A DNA stretch of 58,719 nucleotides. Source: Agathobacter ruminis (GTDB lineage Bacteria > Bacillota > Clostridia > Lachnospirales > Lachnospiraceae). How positions within the stretch are numbered: the stretch's first letter is position 1; each line of letters opens with the position of its first letter. Below, piece after piece: positions 44,727-54,941 of this stretch. Made by a program: the position numbers and the translations under genes. Location: NCBI RefSeq assembly GCF_002735305.1, contig NZ_PDYG01000056.1, forward strand, positions 1-58,719, written 5' to 3'. The notes below the pieces were generated by a model that saw nothing but the letters and a program-made list of their open reading frames with translations, had not been told where the DNA came from and searched no databases.

Positions 44727-45743
44727 TTATGATCGAGGTGCTGCTACCGATCCGCCCTCTCTGACTTCGCCAACAATGATATTTGGCTGAATGAGGGTCG
44801 TCTTTGGTTTCTCGATCAAATCAATTAATTGTTCTGCTGCCGTCGCTCCGATTGCGTCCATGTTCTGCGCCAATGTGGTCAGCTGCGGCAACATATGAAG
44901 TCCGATTTCAATTCCGTCATATCCGGCTACGGATATATCTTCCGGAATCCGAAGTCCTTTTTCCCGGATTGCGTTTATGCCTCCGATGCAGGCAAAATCA
45001 TCAGGATAAAGAATACATGTCGGCGGTTCGTCGAGTTCCAGCAGACTGCGTGTTTCCCGATATGTCTCGTCCGTACTGCGGTAGGCCGCTTCACGAACAT
45101 ATTCATCCGGAACTGCAATTCCGTTTTCTTCGAGTGTCTTGTAAAAAGAAGACAATCGCGCCGAGGTTACCGCTGATGGCAAACCGTGAATATAAGCGAT
45201 TTTGCGATGTCCTTTTCCGATCACATATCGGGTCAGCTGCTGCATGCCGCCGACATTGTCGGACATCACGGCAATTCTGTTATTAAATAAGTGGTCAATG
45301 GTGACTACCGGTACATCGCTGTTGACCAGTTCGATGATCTCCGGTTCCGAGAATTCCACACAGGCAATTACCACTCCGTCAAAATTGCGGTAACGCGCAT
45401 GTTCAAGATAAGTCATCTTGCGATTCTGCATCCGTCCATTGTTAATAAATGTAATGTCATATCCGTGTGCTTCTGCCGTTCGTTTGAAACTGTCAAGCAC
45501 ATGATTGAAGAAGTCGTGTGTCAGTCCACTATGATTACCGTCGATAAACAGGACACCGATGTTATATGTTCTGTTTGTCTTCAGCGTCCGTGCCGCTGCA
45601 TTTGGATGGTACCCCATCTCCTGTGCCATTTGCTGCACACGTGCTTTCGTATCAGCTCCAATATCTGTATGGTTGTTTAACGCCTTGCTGACGGTGGCAA
45701 CCGATACCCCGCATGCTGAAGCAATATCCTTCAGTGAAACCAT
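44727..45743 (-). CDS. LacI family transcriptional regulator
   Basis: A 338-residue repressor. Its N-terminal helix-turn-helix is SLKDIASACGVSVATVSKAL with hinge helix NAAARTLKTNRTYNIGVLF (residues 3-66), and its C-terminal periplasmic-binding-like sensor domain (about 60-330) contains YDGIEIG. It is transcribed away from the GH94 gene and towards the importer genes. Operator-like sites lie in front of itself, the GH94 gene and the binding-protein gene, so it probably represses all three in the absence of the sugar. Confidence 0.94.
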   Translation of the reverse strand: MVSLKDIASACGVSVATVSKALNNHTDIGADTKARVQQMAQEMGYHPNAAARTLKTNRTYNIGVLFIDGNHSGLTHDFFNHVLDSFKRTAEAHGYDITFINNGRMQNRKMTYLEHARYRNFDGVVIACVEFSEPEIIELVNSDVPVVTIDHLFNNRIAVMSDNVGGMQQLTRYVIGKGHRKIAYIHGLPSAVTSARLSSFYKTLEENGIAVPDEYVREAAYRSTDETYRETRSLLELDEPPTCILYPDDFACIGGINAIREKGLRIPEDISVAGYDGIEIGLHMLPQLTTLAQNMDAIGATAAEQLIDLIEKPKTTLIQPNIIVGEVREGGSVAAPRS

Positions 45744-45780
45744 TTTTTAAACCTCTTTGTTGTGTCCGAAAAGGACTTCC

Positions 45781-45793
45781 TTAATCGTTTTCG
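45781..45793. promoter_or_regulatory. LacI operator-like site upstream of lacI
   Basis: TTAATCGTTTTCG, identical over 13 bp to the site in front of the GH94 gene and 37 bp before the lacI start, consistent with autoregulation. The rest of 45794-45999 is A+T-rich and shows no gene. Confidence 0.65.
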
Positions 45794-45999
45794 CAATTTC
45801 AATATAATCCAGAACCGCAATTCCCGCAATGTACTTTAGTACTATTTTTCGTCATATTAACCAACTTTGGTGTCTTTATACAAATTTTGATAATCATTTT
45901 TATCAATTTTTCCCGATAACATTTCTGTTTCTTCTATTATAGGCAACTTTTCACTCCCCACTTTGGAAGTATTTCTGCCAAAATATGCGAAAATTACTA

Positions 46000-46057
46000 T
46001 TGCATTCCTTCAAAAACCACGATATAATGCGGATATACGATAACTTAATCGTTTTCG
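46000..46057 (+). promoter_or_regulatory. Promoter and overlapping operator of the GH94 gene
   Basis: TTGCAT (46000-46005), 17 bp, TATAAT (46023-46028), then TTAATCGTTTTCG at 46045-46057, just past the expected start point, where bound LacI would block initiation or elongation. AGGAGG and the ATG follow. Confidence 0.75.
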
Positions 46058-46076
46058 TAAATATAGGAGGATCTCA

Positions 46077-48512
46077 ATGAAGTACGGATATTTTGACGAC
46101 AACAACAAAGAATATGTAATCACATCTCCGAAGACTCCACTGCCTTGGATCAACTATTTAGGATGCAATGAATTCTTTAGTCTGATTTCAAACACCTGTG
46201 GTGGATACTCTTTTTACAAAGATGCCAAGCTTCTTCGTTTGACCAGATATCGTTACAACGATAGTCCGCTGGATACAAACGGAAAGTATTTTTACATTAA
46301 AGACGGGGATACCGTTTGGAATCCAGGTTGGCAGCCAACCAAAACACCGCTCGACGCTTATGAGTGTCGCCATGGAATCGGATATAGCCGCTTCATGGGA
46401 GCAAAAAATGGCGTAACCGCAAAGATTCTGGCTTTTGTGCCAATGAATGACACCTGCGAATTGCAGCAGCTTGTCATCACCAATGACTCTTCCGAGGAAA
46501 AACAGTTATCTGTTTTCTCTTATGTGGAATGGTGTCTGTGGAATGCCGATGACGATATGAAAAACTTCCAGCGTAACTTAAGCATCGGAGAAGTTGAAGT
46601 AATCGGTTCCACCATTTATCACAAAACCGAGTATCGTGAGCGCCGTAATCATTTCGCGGTATATTCTGTAAATACAGATATCGATGGTTTCGATACCAGC
46701 CGTGATGATTTCCTTGGAGCATACAACGGACCGGACAAGCCGGATGTCGTATTAAACGGCCAGGCTACCAATTCTATTGCAAGCGGATGGAGTCCGATTG
46801 CATCACATCAGATTAACATCAAACTCGCACCGGGCGAATCCAGATCATTTGTATTTGTATTGGGCTATTGCGAGAATCCGCAGGATCTCAAATTCGAGTC
46901 ACTGAATGTTGTAAACAAGGCTCCTGCAAAAGCTTTACTTGACAAATATCGCACAGATGCCGATGTAGAAAAGGCATTTGCCGAATTAAACGAATATTGG
47001 GATGGACTTCTTTCCCGTTACCATCTCGAATCCAACAATGATAAGGTCAACCGAATGGTCAACATTTGGAACCAGTATCAGTGTATGGTTACCTTCAATA
47101 TGTCACGCTCGGCTTCATACTACGAATCCGGTATCGGTCGCGGAATGGGATTCCGTGATTCCTGCCAGGATCTGCTGGGCTTTGTACATTTGATTCCGGA
47201 ACGCGCCAGAGAAAGAATCATTGATATTGCTTCAACACAGTTCGAAGACGGAAGTGCCTACCATCAATATCAACCTCTGACCAAAAAAGGCAATTCCGAC
47301 ATCGGAAGCGGTTTCAATGACGACCCGCTCTGGCTCATCGCCGGAACCAGCGCTTATGTGCGCGAGACCGGAGACCTTTCAATCCTGAATGAGTCTGTAC
47401 CGTATGACAATGACGAGTCAAAGGCAACTACCCTGATGGAACACTTAAAGCGTTCATTCGACTACATTGTCAACCACAAGGGACCACACAATCTTCCATT
47501 GATCGGTCGTGCCGACTGGAACGATTGTTTGAACTTAAACTGCTTCTCCGAGCATCCGGGTGAGTCATTCCAGACATTCGGTCCAAGCGAAGGACCTGTT
47601 GCGGAATCTGTATTCATCGCCGGCATGTTTGTAAAATACGGAGAGGAATATGCACAGCTTTGCGAACAGCTCAATATGACCGACGAAGCAGCTTATGCAC
47701 GCGCACAGGTTGAAGACATGGTCAATGCTGTTATGATTTCCGGATGGGATGGTTCATGGTTTGTCCGTGCATATGATGCATATGGCAACAAAATCGGTTC
47801 CCGCGAATGCGAAGAAGGACAGATTTATATCGAGTCCAACGGATTCTGTTCACTTGCCGGAATCGGTATGGCGGAAGGCCTGCCACGCAAGGCACTTGAT
47901 TCTGTAAAAGAGCGTCTCGATACCAAATACGGCGTGATGATTTTGCAGCCGGCTTATACCAAATATCACCTCGAGCTCGGCGAAATTTCATCTTACCCGC
48001 CTGGATACAAAGAGAATGCCGGAATCTTCTGTCACAACAATCCATGGGTTTCCATCGCAGAAACAACCATCGGACGTGGCGATCGCGCATTCGAAGTTTA
48101 CAAGAAGACCTGTCCTGCATATATCGAGGATATCAGCGAGATTCATCGCACTGAGCCATATGTATATTCACAGATGGTTGCCGGTGCAGATGCACCTAGA
48201 CATGGTGAAGCGAAGAACAGCTGGTTGACCGGAACTGCTGCATGGACATTTGTTAACATTTCCCAGTACATTCTCGGACTTTATCCGACACACAGCGGTC
48301 TTTCCATCGATCCTTGTATTCCAAAGGATTTTGGAGACTTTACGCTGACCAGAAAATTCCGTGAAGGTACCTACAACATCAAAGTCACCAATCCTTCCCA
48401 TGTGGAAAAGGGTGTACGCGCTCTGGTTGTTGACGGCGTGACTGTAGACGGAACTGTCATTCCATACGAAGCCGGCAAGAAGACATACAATGTCGAAGTC
48501 GTAATGGGCTAA
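46077..48512 (+). CDS. GH94 cellobiose phosphorylase
   Basis: An 811-residue cytoplasmic phosphorylase. The N-terminal beta-sandwich begins [20 protein letters not shown], the catalytic (alpha/alpha)6 barrel has Asp480 in [12 protein letters not shown] as general acid, and the phosphate-side residues are in the region [11 protein letters not shown] (near 651). The length and the N-terminal sequence match cellobiose rather than cellodextrin or chitobiose phosphorylases. It converts cellobiose and phosphate into glucose-1-phosphate and glucose, saving ATP after uptake by the adjacent importer. It is divergent from lacI. Confidence 0.92.
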   Translation: MKYGYFDDNNKEYVITSPKTPLPWINYLGCNEFFSLISNTCGGYSFYKDAKLLRLTRYRYNDSPLDTNGKYFYIKDGDTVWNPGWQPTKTPLDAYECRHGIGYSRFMGAKNGVTAKILAFVPMNDTCELQQLVITNDSSEEKQLSVFSYVEWCLWNADDDMKNFQRNLSIGEVEVIGSTIYHKTEYRERRNHFAVYSVNTDIDGFDTSRDDFLGAYNGPDKPDVVLNGQATNSIASGWSPIASHQINIKLAPGESRSFVFVLGYCENPQDLKFESLNVVNKAPAKALLDKYRTDADVEKAFAELNEYWDGLLSRYHLESNNDKVNRMVNIWNQYQCMVTFNMSRSASYYESGIGRGMGFRDSCQDLLGFVHLIPERARERIIDIASTQFEDGSAYHQYQPLTKKGNSDIGSGFNDDPLWLIAGTSAYVRETGDLSILNESVPYDNDESKATTLMEHLKRSFDYIVNHKGPHNLPLIGRADWNDCLNLNCFSEHPGESFQTFGPSEGPVAESVFIAGMFVKYGEEYAQLCEQLNMTDEAAYARAQVEDMVNAVMISGWDGSWFVRAYDAYGNKIGSRECEEGQIYIESNGFCSLAGIGMAEGLPRKALDSVKERLDTKYGVMILQPAYTKYHLELGEISSYPPGYKENAGIFCHNNPWVSIAETTIGRGDRAFEVYKKTCPAYIEDISEIHRTEPYVYSQMVAGADAPRHGEAKNSWLTGTAAWTFVNISQYILGLYPTHSGLSIDPCIPKDFGDFTLTRKFREGTYNIKVTNPSHVEKGVRALVVDGVTVDGTVIPYEAGKKTYNVEVVMG

Positions 48513-48561
48513 ACTAGTTACACACTAATTTTCTTTTTTCATATTCCCAATCCTTTTTTAA

Positions 48562-48588
48562 GAGCTGACATTCTATGTCAGCTCTTTT
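48562..48588 (+). terminator. Terminator of the GH94 gene
   Basis: GAGCTGACAT, TC, TATGTCAGCTC and TTTT, about 50 bp after the stop codon. Confidence 0.85.
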
Positions 48589-48630
48589 CATTTGCAATAT
48601 GCTATAATGGAAGCGATAAAGGAGGTTTCT

Positions 48631-49431
48631 ATGAGAGTCGATCTGCATACGCACTCAACCGCATCCGACGGCCAGTACCGCCCTCGTGAGCTGGTAAAAA
48701 TGGCAAAGGAACACAATCTAAGTCTTTACGCACTCACAGATCATGACACAATAGATGGCATTGCGGAGGCGCGCCTGGCTGCCCTGCAATATGATGTCAA
48801 TTTTATTCCTGGCATTGAAATCAGCACTCAGCTCGGAGAAGAGATTCATATCCTCGGACTCCGGATTGACGAAACAACGCCTGCGCTGATACAAGCCTGC
48901 GAAGAATATAAAAAAAGCCGCCTGAGCCGCGGTCAAAGAATCATTGATTATTTGAACAGTCTGGGCATCCCCATCACGCGAAATGATCTGCCGGAAAAGA
49001 ATGACGGTTCGCTTGGGCGCCCGCATTTTGCACAATATCTGCAGCAAAACGGCTTTGTCCGGACACGGCAGGAAGCTTTTGACCGGTATTTGAACACGCC
49101 CGCTTTTCATGCTGCCACAGACCGTAAGAAACCGACTCCTCAGGAGGCCATCTCACTCATTCACAGTGCGGGAGGCAAGGCATTTCTGGCGCATCCCGGG
49201 CTTTTAAAAATGGGAAAACGATGGCAGGAAAGTCTGATTGTCGAGTTGTGTGAAGCGGGGCTTGACGGGTTGGAAGTGTATTATTTTAAACATACAAAAA
49301 ACCAGGTCGCCTTTTACAGACGCCTGGCCATTCAAAATCATTTGTTATGCAGTTGTGGATCCGATTTTCACGGGGAATCCGTCAAACCCGATGTCCCGTT
49401 TGGCATGGAAATCGATGCTGACATCTTATAA
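48631..49431 (+). CDS. PHP-domain phosphoesterase (RNase AM/TrpH-like)
   Basis: A 266-residue PHP-family metal-dependent hydrolase. Metal ligands are visible in DLHTHSTASDGQ (residues 3-14), TDHDTIDG (near 38), PGIEIST with a Glu (near 66), HPG (near 190) and SDFHG (near 247). This is the arrangement of 3',5'-nucleoside bisphosphate phosphatases and 5'-3' RNase AM. I chose the ATG at 48631 because AAGGAGG lies directly before it; a longer frame to 48592 runs through the preceding terminator. The 3' end overlaps the convergent gene by 64 bp. Confidence 0.9.
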   Translation: MRVDLHTHSTASDGQYRPRELVKMAKEHNLSLYALTDHDTIDGIAEARLAALQYDVNFIPGIEISTQLGEEIHILGLRIDETTPALIQACEEYKKSRLSRGQRIIDYLNSLGIPITRNDLPEKNDGSLGRPHFAQYLQQNGFVRTRQEAFDRYLNTPAFHAATDRKKPTPQEAISLIHSAGGKAFLAHPGLLKMGKRWQESLIVELCEAGLDGLEVYYFKHTKNQVAFYRRLAIQNHLLCSCGSDFHGESVKPDVPFGMEIDADIL

Positions 49432-50537
49432 ATCAAATATATCTCGGAATTGACATAGGCGCAGCGCTTTTCCCATGACATGGAGCCTAGTCCAAAGATT
49501 GTATTTCCAATCGAGAATGTGCTTCCCTTCTCCATTCCGTAATCATCGTCCGGTGCCTCCTCTATGGTCGCGCCGGTTCTTTTTATTTTTTCAATCATCC
49601 GCCCCTGTAACGGAGCATTGATCTGCAGGATTGCGCCTTTTCCGTAATTACACAATTGCATCAGACGATTCGTCATATACAAATCCAATTTGATATCCGC
49701 CGTCTGAATTCGGGCCTGTTCCTCTGACTGACGCATCCATTCCGTAACCTGATAGAACAATGCCGGATTGTACAACACTGCTGCCGCCGCGACAGGTTCG
49801 GTAACTTCTGCATAATCCTCCGTTGCAAACCAACTGACATTACGCCGTCCGACATGCTGATACAGACGATCCAGATGCGCTTTGGCATGTTCTGTTTTTG
49901 CACGATTGGCAAGGGTACAGATGTGGTGCTTTGCAGTCTTATGATGCGCCATCAGCGCCTCAAAACAGTCCTCCAGATGTGATACCGTCCCTGTCTCTGC
50001 GGGATTGCCCTGTTCGTCCATCTGAACAAGCAGAGCGTGTTGCTCGAATACCGCAATCTGACCATCCGCGACCAGAAAGTCCATGTGTAGGCAGTCAAAC
50101 AGCCTCCATGGCGCCCATATATGAAATCGTGCATAGTCACAGATTGTTACATTTGACATGGAAAGCAGACATTGAATATACTGTTTCCCGCTTCTACTCA
50201 GACGGATATGCTTCGCATCCAACAGAATGCGCACATGAATCCCCTTGGTTGCTGCAGTATAGAGTGCAGCCAGCATCACATTGCCGACATTGTTGTCCTC
50301 AAATGTACTCGCAACAATATGGATGCTCGTCCGCGCATGATCAATCAGGCGCAGATATTCCGCAAATGATTCCTCTGCGTCCTTTAGGATGCGTATGCGC
50401 AAATTGCATTCCCCATCCAGATCCTTTTTCTTTTGTAATTCCTTTGGAATTGCCTTGCGCCGCAGCAGCGGAGCGACCAGTAGATAGCAATATACCAAAA
50501 CAATAAGCGCTGCCAGAATCCATTTCATCTCTGTCAC
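49368..50537 (-). CDS. Phospholipase D-like protein with a degenerate HKD motif
   Basis: A 389-residue protein with one N-terminal membrane anchor (about residues 6-24) and a PLD-like body: SIHIVASTFEDNNVG and VRILLDAKH recall cardiolipin synthase-type enzymes. The expected HxKx4D motif reads HMDFLVADG at 151-159, so the conserved Lys is Asp. No second HKD motif is visible. The protein is therefore probably not a normal phosphodiesterase. The C-terminus overlaps the PHP gene by 64 bp in the opposite direction, a large overlap that constrains both. The start could also be Met4. Confidence 0.78.
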   Translation of the reverse strand: MTEMKWILAALIVLVYCYLLVAPLLRRKAIPKELQKKKDLDGECNLRIRILKDAEESFAEYLRLIDHARTSIHIVASTFEDNNVGNVMLAALYTAATKGIHVRILLDAKHIRLSRSGKQYIQCLLSMSNVTICDYARFHIWAPWRLFDCLHMDFLVADGQIAVFEQHALLVQMDEQGNPAETGTVSHLEDCFEALMAHHKTAKHHICTLANRAKTEHAKAHLDRLYQHVGRRNVSWFATEDYAEVTEPVAAAAVLYNPALFYQVTEWMRQSEEQARIQTADIKLDLYMTNRLMQLCNYGKGAILQINAPLQGRMIEKIKRTGATIEEAPDDDYGMEKGSTFSIGNTIFGLGSMSWEKRCAYVNSEIYLIYKMSASISMPNGTSGLTDSP

Positions 50538-50549
50538 CGGTATCTTTGT

Positions 50550-51095
50550 CTATTCCAATGTTGTATCGTAATGCGCACGCTCTCCGCCGATGTATTTCGG
50601 GCGGACTCTTGCTGCCACAATATGTGCACTTCCGATCTCATGATGCTCCAGACGAACCGGAACCGCAACTTTTTTCAGATGCATTCCAATCAGGGTATCA
50701 CCGATATCAATGCCCGCATCCGCTTTGATTTCCTCTACTGCAACAGGATGTGCAAATGTCTTGTATGCAGTTGTGCCGAATGATCCACCGGCCTTTGGCT
50801 GTGGTACCACATTGACAATTTCCGCAAACGGAACCGCTTCCTGCTCGATAATAATTGCACGGTTCAGATGTTCACAGCACTGTGCAGCCAAATAAATGCC
50901 CTTTTCGCATGTCACTTCATAAATGCCGCCAAAGACTGCCTGTGCCACTTCCAGATTGGAATTGCTTCCGATTTTATCTCCGCAGACTTCTGATGAGGAA
51001 CATCCCACCACCAGAATCTGTCCTTTTTTTAAATTTGCTTTTTCGCAGATTTCTCTCGTAACAGCTTCTGCCTGTTTCTTGATTTCTTCGTACAT
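50550..51095 (-). CDS. UPF0340/DUF436 (TIGR01440) family protein
   Basis: A 181-residue soluble protein beginning MYEEIKKQAEAVTREI, with the family's LVVGCSSSEVCGDKIGSNSN near residue 30, AAQCCEHLNRA near 62, and the C-terminal RPKYIGGERAHYDTT. The length and pattern match this conserved family of unknown function. I chose the ATG at 51095, preceded by AGGAG; an in-frame ATG nine codons upstream lacks a site. It lies 66 bp after the kinase gene on the same strand. Confidence 0.88.
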   Translation of the reverse strand: MYEEIKKQAEAVTREICEKANLKKGQILVVGCSSSEVCGDKIGSNSNLEVAQAVFGGIYEVTCEKGIYLAAQCCEHLNRAIIIEQEAVPFAEIVNVVPQPKAGGSFGTTAYKTFAHPVAVEEIKADAGIDIGDTLIGMHLKKVAVPVRLEHHEIGSAHIVAARVRPKYIGGERAHYDTTLE

Positions 51096-51161
51096 TGTGC
51101 TACTCCTATCTCTTGTTCTCACAACTTCTAATCATAGCACAATCCCGCATAATTTCAAGAT

Positions 51162-52100
51162 TTATCGGGAAAGTCCGCCGTCTAAAGCGAGTGAAAACTC
51201 CTCCGGAAGGAAACGCGGGCAAACATTTTCTTTGGTTGCGATCACGGATGATGCGAGTCGTGTACCGATGGTGCAAGACTCCGCCAGATCCTTGCCATAG
51301 GTCAGACCGACAGCCACACCTGCAAAGAATGCATCTCCGCATCCGGTCGTATCTACCACAGTTACTTTTTGCGGTGGGCAAATGCCATGATTTCCCTCAC
51401 CGTCAGCCCATACAGCGCCTCTTTCTCCCATTGTCACAATCATCTTCGGAATCTGTGAGAGCAAGAGCTTTCTGGTCAGAATCTCTGCCATTTCTTCCGG
51501 CATTTTCTCGCTGTAATCCTCCGAAAACAAAATGCCCGACTCCTCGAGATTGCACACCACGCAATCTGTCTTTTTCAACAAGTCCCTGCGCTCCACTGCA
51601 ATCGACATATTGGATACGATTGCATATACCTTTTTTTGATATTTCTCTGCCAGCTGAAAAATCGTCTTCAAAATTGATGCTTCCATGTCAATTTCCACGA
51701 CAATGCTATCCGCATCCCGCACAATCTCGTCGCCATGTTCTTCAAATATCCTGCCGATTTCACTCAGATCCGGCCGTTTGGATACCGATGCCACGACATC
51801 TCCGCCATTATCAAAGACCGCCAGCCAGGTGCCAAGTCCATTCTCTGTCCTGCGCACATAGGTTGTATCGATCTTGTGTCTTTTTAATTTGCTGAGTACA
51901 TCATCCGAAATACCCGTGTGATCCACGACACTGACAAAGGTCGGTTTCAGCTCGATATTTGCAATGTCCTCCGCCACATTTCTACATACACCTCCATGCA
52001 CCTGCAGGACACGTCCGACATTGCGTCCTCCCGGAATAAATTTTGTATCCGGATATCCCTTTATGTCTACAAATACTGCTCCAACAACTACAATTCCCAT
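51162..52100 (-). CDS. PfkB family carbohydrate kinase
   Basis: A 312-residue ribokinase-like kinase with GGRNVGRVLQVHGGVCRNVA near residue 27 and the signature DTTGCGDAFFAGVAVGL near 254, including the catalytic Asp. The family phosphorylates sugars or nucleosides. It follows the GH51 gene, but that gene's strong terminator lies between them, so it is probably expressed separately. The substrate is not evident; its unusually Cys- and charge-rich lid region differs from ribokinase. Confidence 0.88.
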   Translation of the reverse strand: MGIVVVGAVFVDIKGYPDTKFIPGGRNVGRVLQVHGGVCRNVAEDIANIELKPTFVSVVDHTGISDDVLSKLKRHKIDTTYVRRTENGLGTWLAVFDNGGDVVASVSKRPDLSEIGRIFEEHGDEIVRDADSIVVEIDMEASILKTIFQLAEKYQKKVYAIVSNMSIAVERRDLLKKTDCVVCNLEESGILFSEDYSEKMPEEMAEILTRKLLLSQIPKMIVTMGERGAVWADGEGNHGICPPQKVTVVDTTGCGDAFFAGVAVGLTYGKDLAESCTIGTRLASSVIATKENVCPRFLPEEFSLALDGGLSR

Positions 52101-52183
52101 TCTTCTTCCTCCTGTTTGAGCCCATATTGTAACACAATTTCCGCATCCCGTAAACTCTGCCGCATCTTACCGAAATCCGCATC

Positions 52184-52216
52184 AAAAAAGGACCGCAGAC
52201 TGTCGGTCCTTTCCGT
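52184..52216 (-). terminator. Terminator of the GH51 gene
   Basis: GGACCGACAGTCTGCGGTCC on the minus strand followed by T6, directly after the stop codon. Confidence 0.88.
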
Positions 52217-52219
52217 TTT

Positions 52220-53725
52220 TTATTTGATTCGAATCTCGACAACAGATGCTGCCGGAAGTGTCACGGTCAGATGATTTCCATTTATCTGCAATGCCGTAAA
52301 TTTTGTCTCTGTGAGGTTTTCCGGCGCCTCAAAAGTATTATGGGTATGAACATCATCTGCGGTTACAATATTGGCTTCCACAAGCTCATATGCGTTCTTT
52401 TCGGTCAAGGTGATTTCCAGTCTGTTCTCCTCTGTCGCAGAAAGATTGTTTAATGTAATCGTAATGATTCCGTCTTTGCGCGAAACAGATTCGTTGACAG
52501 CAGGAACCTTCCATTCATCCACTCCGATCTCTGACACATCGCTCAACTCAGATGCAAGCAGTTGCGCGCCCTGATGATGGCGATACATATGGAACACATG
52601 ATAGGTTGGTGTCTTGATCATTTGCTCGCCTTCTGTCAAAATTACCGACTGCAGCACATTGACAAGCTGTGCGATGCAGGCCAGACGCACACGGTCGGAA
52701 TGTTTGTTGAAAATATTCAGGGTAACACCTGCCACGAGCGCATCGCGCAATGTATTTTGCTGATACAAAAATCCCGGATTGGTTCCCGGCTCCACGGTAT
52801 ACCATGTGCCCCACTCATCCACAGCCAATCCGACTTTTTTGTCCGGATCATACTGGTCGATGATGGCGCTGTGACGGCGAATCAGGGTATCCATAAAGAG
52901 CGCTTTGCTCATGGTCTTGTACCATCCCTCTTCATTGAAATCGGTCGCACTGCCCTTGATATCCCATCCTTCCGGAAATACATAATGGTGCAATGAAATC
53001 AGATCCATAAATCCATGATGTTCTGCCGGTGTATGCTCAAAACAGGTTTTCATGACACGCTCTGTCCAATGATAATCATCGACATTCGGTCCGCAACAAA
53101 TCTTTTTGATTGGCTGGTCTGCGTTATAATTGCGCACATAAGTCTGATATCTGCGATATTCATTCGCATAATAATCCGGTGTCATATTGCCGCCGCAGCC
53201 CCAGTTCTCATTTCCCACGCCGAAATAATCCACTTTCCACGGTGCCTCATGTCCGTTTGCCTTGCGCAGGTCGGCCATCGGAGAAACCCCTTCAAAGGTC
53301 ATATATTCTACCCATTCGCTCATCTCCTGCACCGTTCCGCTGCCCAGATTGCCATTGACATAAGTCTTGCATCCAAGTTGGCGACACAGTTCCATAAATT
53401 CATGGGTTCCAAAGCTGTTGTCTTCCACTACCCCGCCCCAGTGGGTATTGATCATCTTCTTGCGGGTTGCCTTGTCGCCGATACCGTCTCTCCAATGATA
53501 TTCATCCGCGAAGCATCCTCCCGGCCAGCGCAATACCGGAATGTTGATTGCCTTCAAAGCCTCAACCACATCCGTACGCATTCCGTTTGTATTCGGAATA
53601 TCCGAATGCTCCCCCACATATAAACCTTCATAAATACAGCGGCCCAGATGCTCCGAAAAATGTCCGTAAATTTCCGGTGCAATTGTGCTCAGTTCTTTCG
53701 CATCATTGATAACTAATTTTGCCAT
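52220..53725 (-). CDS. GH51 alpha-L-arabinofuranosidase
   Basis: A 501-residue intracellular glycosidase of the usual length. The general acid/base Glu173 lies in [11 protein letters not shown] and the nucleophile Glu304 in [10 protein letters not shown]. Further conserved parts are [13 protein letters not shown] near 66 and [15 protein letters not shown] near 240. There is no signal peptide, so it acts on imported arabino-oligosaccharides. It is monocistronic by its terminator, and no arabinose isomerase or transporter adjoins. Confidence 0.95.
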   Translation of the reverse strand: MAKLVINDAKELSTIAPEIYGHFSEHLGRCIYEGLYVGEHSDIPNTNGMRTDVVEALKAINIPVLRWPGGCFADEYHWRDGIGDKATRKKMINTHWGGVVEDNSFGTHEFMELCRQLGCKTYVNGNLGSGTVQEMSEWVEYMTFEGVSPMADLRKANGHEAPWKVDYFGVGNENWGCGGNMTPDYYANEYRRYQTYVRNYNADQPIKKICCGPNVDDYHWTERVMKTCFEHTPAEHHGFMDLISLHHYVFPEGWDIKGSATDFNEEGWYKTMSKALFMDTLIRRHSAIIDQYDPDKKVGLAVDEWGTWYTVEPGTNPGFLYQQNTLRDALVAGVTLNIFNKHSDRVRLACIAQLVNVLQSVILTEGEQMIKTPTYHVFHMYRHHQGAQLLASELSDVSEIGVDEWKVPAVNESVSRKDGIITITLNNLSATEENRLEITLTEKNAYELVEANIVTADDVHTHNTFEAPENLTETKFTALQINGNHLTVTLPAASVVEIRIK

Positions 53726-53830
53726 AATAAAAAATTAGATCCCCCTTCTGTTTTTCTAATTCATTTTTACCAACAAGCTCATTGAAAAGATATATATTTC
53801 TTGCTCTATCCTTTTGAATAATTGCGAAAC

Positions 53831-54085
53831 CTACCAATGTTTATCCGGACATTTGCTCACCGGACTGAGGGCGCGCAATTCCACATAGCATCCACATGCC
53901 ATGCAGGTTCCCGCATTGAGTTTTTCACAATTCTTGCACTCTGCCAGACGCCTTTCGTAAACCGGCGTGTCTACGCGGTCTTCCATCCGAATCGCTTCTT
54001 TGTATTTTTCTATCATCGCCGCATCTGCCTCTGCCATTTCTCGCATCAGGCATTTTTTGCAAAAGCGTTTCTTTTCCTGCTCCAT
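53831..54085 (-). CDS. DUF6171-like Cys-rich small protein
   Basis: An 84-residue protein with two zinc-knuckle-like clusters: CKKCLMREM at residues 9-17 and CKNCEKLNAGTCMACGCYVE near 50-69, then SKCPDKHW at the end. The pattern resembles DUF6171 proteins of Lachnospiraceae. Metal binding is likely but the function is unknown. It lies 21 bp after the YdcF-like gene and is probably co-transcribed. Confidence 0.8.
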   Translation of the reverse strand: MEQEKKRFCKKCLMREMAEADAAMIEKYKEAIRMEDRVDTPVYERRLAECKNCEKLNAGTCMACGCYVELRALSPVSKCPDKHW

Positions 54086-54106
54086 CCCTTTTTCGCAATC
54101 CTGTTC

Positions 54107-54865
54107 CTAGAATAATAAGAATTTGATTTCTCCGAAGAATTCGCGCAACAGATTGTTAGGCAAATAGGTTGCCGGAGAATATGCTGCGATTCCGGTCACA
54201 TTGGTCAGTCCTTTTTTCTTTGCCGTCTGCAGCGCACGGAACACGTGAAAATCATTGGTCACCAGTCCAACGGAACTGTTCGGTCTGATCATTCTCATGC
54301 TGTTAGAGACATTCTGCTCCGTGGTCTTCGAATCCGGTTCCTCCAGAATCCGCGCATCCGAGATCCCGCGCTCCCGCAGATAATCTCCCATCACATAAGC
54401 CTCCGGCATCGGCTCATTCTTTCCCTGTCCGCCGGAGACAATGCATACCGTATCCGGATTGTCCTCCAAATATTTGATTGCCGCATCCAGGCGGTATCGC
54501 AGAATCGGGCTTGGTCCACTGTCCGAAACCTGTGCCCCAAGCACAATGATATAATCCAGCCCTTCCTGCCCCTTATCGTTCAGATGGGAAATCACAAAGC
54601 CTTCCACCACCACCATAATACAGACAAAGACTGCAACCATCGCAAGAAAGATCCCCTTGACGGCCGCCGGCAATTTCTGCCACAGACAAATGCGGACCGC
54701 AATTGCAAAAAATGCAAAAACAATTCCGATTCCTATCCATACAATAAAAAATCCTGTTCCGCTGCCCAAGGCCCGTACCATAAGTCCGTAAGCAACGCAG
54801 ACCACTGCCAGAACCGCATACAGCGCCAACAGGATTCCTCTTTTTTTCGACTGATTATGTTCCAT
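54107..54865 (-). CDS. YdcF/SanA family (DUF218) membrane protein
   Basis: A 252-residue protein with three N-terminal membrane segments (about residues 9-100) and a DUF218 domain: YIIVLGAQVSDSGPSPILRYRLDAA near 137 and VSGGQGKNEPMPEA near 173, with the C-terminal NDFHVFRA. The family is linked to envelope integrity and cell-wall antibiotic tolerance. I chose the ATG at 54865 because GGGAG precedes it; a longer frame to 54988 has a Lys/Gly/His-rich leader and no ribosome site. Confidence 0.85.
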   Translation of the reverse strand: MEHNQSKKRGILLALYAVLAVVCVAYGLMVRALGSGTGFFIVWIGIGIVFAFFAIAVRICLWQKLPAAVKGIFLAMVAVFVCIMVVVEGFVISHLNDKGQEGLDYIIVLGAQVSDSGPSPILRYRLDAAIKYLEDNPDTVCIVSGGQGKNEPMPEAYVMGDYLRERGISDARILEEPDSKTTEQNVSNSMRMIRPNSSVGLVTNDFHVFRALQTAKKKGLTNVTGIAAYSPATYLPNNLLREFFGEIKFLLF

Positions 54866-54941
54866 TTTATTTCTTCTCCCTTCTACTATCCTCTTCTGAT
54901 TTTTTCCATGTCCGTTTTTATGCCCATTCCCGGTCTTTTTG

